DNA from: Rickettsiales bacterium
Lineage (GTDB): Bacteria > Pseudomonadota > Alphaproteobacteria > Rs-D84
NCBI GenBank assembly: GCA_031259745.1
Contig: JAIRLB010000088.1
Location: 1 to 8,125, forward strand
Length of the DNA stretch: 8,125 nt
Direction of reading: 5' to 3'
Shown: piece by piece, positions 4,718 through 8,125 of the stretch
Layout: each line of letters starts with the position of its first letter
Numbering within the stretch: the stretch's first letter is position 1
The notes under the pieces: model-generated
The model's input: only the letters and a program-made list of their open reading frames with translations
What the model was told of the DNA's origin: nothing
Databases searched by the model: none
Position numbers and translations under genes: made by a program

Positions 4718-7216
4718 TCAGAACTTGTCGTGAGTTGCGACAAAGTCGCGGAAAAAATCGGGGTCAAAGTTTGTCATGATCTGCGACAATGAATAGCTGC
4801 GTTTGCCGTCTGGTGAAATCTTTATAGAAATCGGGGCGGGCATCGTGGATGTGCCGCGCAGAACCAAATTCATATCGATGCTCATTTGCCCGTTGATAAT
4901 CGACAGGTGTCCAGTTGCGTCCGTATGCTTCATGGATAATGAAAACGGTGCGGTGGTGACGAAGTTTCCGCCGTCATAATCGCCGACTATATGCAAGCTC
5001 TTTAATGCCGTGGCGCCGCCATCCAGCGCGCCAGCCAAAATTAATTCCCCGTTTATTGTCGTGATGTTTTGCGAATTAGCATAGAAGCCATCAATGCCCA
5101 ATCCTTGGATATAACCCCCATCAAACGACATGTCCAAGCGACCGGCCAGATTATACCAAAAGTCATATGCAATTTTGCCGAACGTGTTGAATGTCGCTTG
5201 GCCTGTGACCATTGCGTCCGCGATGTTCAACGACATCAGGGCCGACAGCAATTTGCCTGATGCGGCGAACTTGTTCATCTGCAACAGGATGCTGTATTTT
5301 CCGTATTCGTACGCGATGTTGGCAAGCAAGTTTCCACGCCTGGTGTCTGTTATGGAAAAACTCTGTGTGCCATCGCGCAGCGCATACACAAAATTCTTAA
5401 AATCATTTCCATTGTAAATAACGGTGTCCGCGGACAAGGAAATGTTTATGCTTAACGAATGCGGAACCATCAGCGGGTCTGCGGCCAAAAACTGCAATTC
5501 GTCATATTCATCGACAAAATTCTGGTTTGCAAACGTGTCGATATTCAATAAATTCGTTCTTAGAGTAATGCTGTTTCCAATGGCGGAGCCAAAAAATGTA
5601 TGGCCTGCTATTTTGATTTCCAGATTTGATATGCCACCCTTGTTATAGTTGCCGGAAATCGTATATTCCAGGTCATTCAAAAAGCGCAGTTCCGCATTTG
5701 GCAGCCAGTCTTTGAAGTTCCGCCCACTGATTTGAAAGAAGTCTTTCGTAATGGACAGCTTCCATCGATTAGAATGGGGGGTGAACGACAATCTGTCCTC
5801 GTGCCAAACATAATCGCCGATAGTGGAACGCATTGAATCCGGCATAAAGCCCAAATCAATTTCCAGCCAATCTAGGGCTTTGTTTTTTGCAAAGCTGTAA
5901 GATGGAGTTTCTTTTTGTTTATCAATTGCTATCGTTCCACCGATATCAGCGAATTGAAAATTAATGCGCCCGCGGTCCCCCAGCAAAGAAGTCTTTTTTG
6001 CAAAGCATGGTCTGTCGGGCATTTTTTTGTCCGATTGGATAAATATGTTGAATGTGCCGTTTGACACGGACAGGCTGCCCGACAAATCTCCGTATTTGAA
6101 ATCAGAACATTTCCATGACTCCGGCGAGCCCGAGAACAGGCAATAAGTAGGCTCGTTGTAAAACTGCATCCGGATCGGTATGTTTTCCGCGCCATTGGTC
6201 GTGATTATCCCGCCGCTTATAATTATGTCGTCCGCGGAAATTTCCTTTATAATTATCTTGGATTTGGTGCCGGCTGCGTCTATCTTCACATGCCCAAAGT
6301 GTTTGTCTGCAAACTTCAAGTTGCCATGCAGATCCAAATTAAAAGAAGTTTTGTAAAAGATGCCGGTGGTTCCCATCAAGAAAGACAAATCAAAATCGAT
6401 ATTTGCCGCATAAAGCGATATGCTGCGACTGCCGTCGTCCAACAGCTCTATCTGGCCGCTGAAATCATCGCCCCTGATGTTGGAAAACTTAAAGCCGTAA
6501 TTGCCGTTCCAATCAAAATTCATGGTCATCTTTATGCGCCGGCTAATCATTGGCTCTTTGAACTCAAACCATTCATTTATGTTGTCTGTGTCTATGGACA
6601 GGGTGCCATTCGCCGAGCCGTTGGAATGCAGCCGGCCCGATATATCCAAATTATTCCTGTCGTTCGTTATATGGAATTTATCTCCGTCTGAATCGAATTC
6701 ATATTCGTTCTGATCCGTACGGACAACACCGCGCAGCAATCCGCCAGACAATGTACCGCGGATGATTTCGTAATCTTTGCCCTTGAATGAGATGATGGAA
6801 TCCTGAAAGTAAATGGCGTTGTCGAATTTCGGGGGTGTTAGTTCATCGACATCAAGCCGTGCGTTATAGACAAAGATATCGTTGGTCAGCGTGGCGGATT
6901 TCAAATCGAATATATGGGCCAGCGGAATTGAAAACAAAACGTGGTCAATAGCGCCTTTGTCCAGCATGACATTATGTACCACAATCGTCGCGCCGCCCAG
7001 CAAGCTGAAATTGATGTTCCCGTCGATTTTGGCGGCAAGGCCGGTTTGCTCGTAAATAGCGGTCTCGATTTTGGGTTTCAGATGATTCAGATTAACGAAA
7101 GCCGGCGCAACCGCCAAGGCCAGCGTGCCGCCAGTGGTTGCGAATATGACGCCCCAGAAGATTCTGCGTTTATATCTTGGCTTCAATGGCTGGTTCTCTC
7201 TTTTCTTGTAATTCAA
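4718..7216 (-). CDS. AsmA-like inner-membrane protein, 832 aa
   Basis: The N-terminus is a basic stretch (KPRYKRR, 12-18) followed by one hydrophobic segment (about 19-40), so the protein should be anchored in the inner membrane with a large periplasmic part. Right after it, LNHLKPKIETAIYEQTGLAAKIDGNINFSLLGGATIVVHNVML matches the start of the AsmA domain (tGl...i.G.i.fsllg...i...nv.L). The rest is long beta-rich sequence with many DG/NG turns and a C-terminal AsmA-type region (about 640-800). Family members are thought to form elongated grooves that move phospholipids toward the outer membrane; that role is taken from the family. The start at 7216 is TTG without a visible ribosome site. A TTG at 7186 (residue 11) has GAGAG 9 nt upstream and may be the true start. 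Both keep the membrane segment. Confidence 0.85.
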   Translation of the reverse strand: MNYKKRENQPLKPRYKRRIFWGVIFATTGGTLALAVAPAFVNLNHLKPKIETAIYEQTGLAAKIDGNINFSLLGGATIVVHNVMLDKGAIDHVLFSIPLAHIFDLKSATLTNDIFVYNARLDVDELTPPKFDNAIYFQDSIISFKGKDYEIIRGTLSGGLLRGVVRTDQNEYEFDSDGDKFHITNDRNNLDISGRLHSNGSANGTLSIDTDNINEWFEFKEPMISRRIKMTMNFDWNGNYGFKFSNIRGDDFSGQIELLDDGSRSISLYAANIDFDLSFLMGTTGIFYKTSFNLDLHGNLKFADKHFGHVKIDAAGTKSKIIIKEISADDIIISGGIITTNGAENIPIRMQFYNEPTYCLFSGSPESWKCSDFKYGDLSGSLSVSNGTFNIFIQSDKKMPDRPCFAKKTSLLGDRGRINFQFADIGGTIAIDKQKETPSYSFAKNKALDWLEIDLGFMPDSMRSTIGDYVWHEDRLSFTPHSNRWKLSITKDFFQISGRNFKDWLPNAELRFLNDLEYTISGNYNKGGISNLEIKIAGHTFFGSAIGNSITLRTNLLNIDTFANQNFVDEYDELQFLAADPLMVPHSLSINISLSADTVIYNGNDFKNFVYALRDGTQSFSITDTRRGNLLANIAYEYGKYSILLQMNKFAASGKLLSALMSLNIADAMVTGQATFNTFGKIAYDFWYNLAGRLDMSFDGGYIQGLGIDGFYANSQNITTINGELILAGALDGGATALKSLHIVGDYDGGNFVTTAPFSLSMKHTDATGHLSIINGQMSIDMNLVLRGTSTMPAPISIKISPDGKRSYSLSQIMTNFDPDFFRDFVATHDKF
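4725..4789. repeat. two imperfect direct copies of a hairpin sequence at the AsmA 3' end
   Basis: TTGTCG (4725-4730) with CGACAA (4738-4743), and TTGTC (4771-4775) with GACAA (4785-4789), form two short hairpins about 46 bp apart. Their sequences are similar (TTGTCrTGA..TGCGACAA). They lie in the last codons of the AsmA-like gene, just past the end of the convergent gene. They may slow or process one of the two converging transcripts; no T-run is present. Confidence 0.35.
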
Positions 7217-7234
7217 TTATAAAGCATTATATTA

Positions 7235-7645
7235 GTGCTTGTGAATAAGAAAGTTTTTGATCTTCAAAGTGAATTCAATCCGACAGGCGACCAGCCGTCC
7301 GCTATTGCCGATTTGAAGCGGGGACTTGCGGACGGCCGCCGGTCCCAAGTTTTGCTGGGGGCGACCGGATCAGGCAAGACTTTTACCATGGCGAACATCA
7401 TCGCCGATACTGGGCGCCCCGCGCTGATTATGGCGCCAAACAAGATATTGGCGGCGCAGCTGTACACGGAAATGAAACAATTTTTCCCAAATAACCATGT
7501 TGAATATTTCGTTTCTTACTATGACTATTACCAGCCGGAAGCATATATGCCGACCACAGACACTTATATCGACAAGGATGCGTCCGTCAACGAGCAGCTT
7601 GACCGTATGCGTCACAGCGCCACACGATGCAAGGTGGCTTCATAA
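7235..7645 (+). pseudogene. uvrB: excinuclease ABC subunit B, 5' fragment
   Basis: The 136-aa frame is a clear UvrB N-terminus: [14 protein letters not shown] (14-27), Walker A GATGSGKT (42-49), [13 protein letters not shown] (67-79), and the beta-hairpin [28 protein letters not shown] (94-121) that inserts into DNA at lesions. Homology ends at RMRHSATR (Arg131, base 7627), where the family continues with about 540 more residues. Here CKVAS and a stop follow. The helicase motifs that complete the ATPase and the UvrA- and UvrC-binding parts are missing, so no working nucleotide-excision helicase is encoded here. Start codons are GTG at 7235 or 7241, both without a ribosome site. The break is within the window, so it is either a true truncation or an assembly join. 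Confidence 0.85.
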
Positions 7646-8125
7646 GCCTTCTTTTTATTGAAGATTCTGGGATGTAACGCCGAGTAGCCCATTGAATATC
7701 AGCAATAGATACCTACAAATTGAATCACCCTGATGGTGTTAAAATTATTGAATAATTTAGTTCGCTAGTGTGACGGACCGGAATGAATAAAGTTAGGTTG
7801 CTCCGAAACATACGTCGACTTGTTATATCCCAGAAAATGGAACTCTTCAAGATAGTCACTGTCCTGGATGGATTTCGAACCGGGAACCTCCAGAGTACAA
7901 GTCAGATACGTTAACGCTTGAGCCAATTTGTTCAGTGTGACATGTTTCCTAAAATTCTGAAATTCAAAAGAGGTCTGAGTCTTTTGAAGACATGATTCCC
8001 TACCGTCAGGGATGGAAATAAATTAAAAACGCTTCGAAACTGCACACAGGACAGTGTGACTTGAGAATGATGAAGACTTCAGTAATAGGGCACTCTATAG
8101 CGAAGAAGCCTATCACAGTGGCCGC
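7646..8125. other. 480-bp gene-free right end, unlike the rest of the window
   Basis: No frame of useful length or recognisable protein exists on either strand. The stretch contains a degenerate tRNA-like sequence (7862-7932, minus), a CACC/GGTG hairpin near 7727-7738, an AAATTAT/ATAATTT inverted repeat near 7742-7758, and three copies of AGTGTGAC (7767, 7934, 8053). It begins where uvrB homology stops. The texture resembles eukaryotic intergenic DNA more than bacterial DNA; this is an impression from reading, not a computed result. Confidence 0.5.
7862..7932 (-). pseudogene. tRNA-Thr(UGU)-like relic or tRNA-derived SINE head
   Basis: On the minus strand, TGGCTCAAGCG (7925-7915) matches the polymerase III A box TRGYNNARNNG at every position. 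GGTTCGAAATCC (7881-7870) is a B-box/T-arm sequence with one extra base. Between them TCTGA-CTTGTAC-TCTGG gives an anticodon arm with a single mismatch, T33 and anticodon TGT (Thr). The D-stem and T-stem do not pair properly and no sound acceptor stem is seen, so it is not a working tRNA. It could be a tRNA-derived SINE or a decayed bacterial tRNA-Thr. Confidence 0.5.

Noticed and set aside
6290..6691. 133-codon plus-strand frame inside the AsmA-like gene
   Set aside because: Antisense shadow of a clear 832-aa coding sequence.
7629..7638. GCAAGGTGGC at the uvrB break, identical to ten bases of the aspS T-box (2299-2308)
   Set aside because: The match stops before ACCGCG, and no flanking helix or downstream synthetase exists; most likely coincidence, though it could be recalled if recombination is shown.
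1..8125. CRISPR array
   Set aside because: No regularly spaced direct repeats were seen anywhere in the window.

Overview
The window looks like a piece of an alphaproteobacterial genome, possibly host-associated or an endosymbiont. It carries one housekeeping block, one accessory block and a non-bacterial-looking right end. The lineage guess rests mainly on the AspRS protein, whose core (PSR..GAFYALPQAPQQFKQLL, FYQLDLEMSFV, and AFPTNQ..QDLMLGAP near the C-terminus) reads like alphaproteobacterial AspRS. A large AsmA-type inner-membrane protein and a uvrB start are consistent with a Gram-negative host. No species can be named from the sequence alone.

Layout. Bases 1-584 (minus) hold the N-terminal two thirds of an IS transposase that runs off the left edge. 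Bases 600-1640 are AT-rich accessory DNA with a GIY-YIG (T5orf172-type) protein carrying a C-terminal RAMA/DUF4357-like module. That gene is flanked by inverted copies of a 9-bp motif and stands alone, with no restriction genes beside it. Bases 1645-1884 (minus) are a broken 79-codon remnant of a second, archaeal/AspRS2-type aspartyl-tRNA synthetase. Bases 1885-2364 are a divergent control region, and aspS (585 aa, plus) follows at 2365-4122. Next come a structured AT-rich spacer (4123-4262), a small unrecognised gene (4349-4708, plus), and a large AsmA-like gene (4718-7216, minus) that converges on it with a 9-bp gap. Divergent to the AsmA-like gene, 18 bp away, uvrB starts at 7235 but loses homology after about 131 codons. 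The last ~480 bp hold no bacterial gene; they contain a degenerate tRNA-Thr(UGU)-like sequence on the minus strand with a perfect RNA polymerase III A-box match.

The most interesting element is the control region between the two aspartyl synthetases. Both transcripts carry a T-box antiterminator core: the same 15 bases occur at 2300-2314 (plus) and 1989-1975 (minus). Each has the 7-nt UGGCACC bulge flanked by helices A1 and A2. The UGGC fits a tRNA with discriminator G73, as in tRNA-Asp and tRNA-Asn. Neither leader shows a poly-U terminator. In both, the same nucleotides can instead pair with the gene's Shine-Dalgarno region, which points to translational control. The plus leader starts from a near-consensus TTGACT-17-TATAAT promoter. 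The minus leader has a nested stem of classical Stem I size. T-boxes are known mainly from Firmicutes and Actinobacteria, so a head-to-head pair on aspS and a dead aspS2 in a proteobacterium-like genome is unusual.

Working model (inference): uncharged tRNA-Asp or tRNA-Asn binds the leader and opens the aspS ribosome site. His38 in the retained AspRS suggests the non-discriminating type, which would also make Asp-tRNA-Asn and would need GatCAB, not present in this window. The second synthetase has decayed but its riboswitch is still legible.
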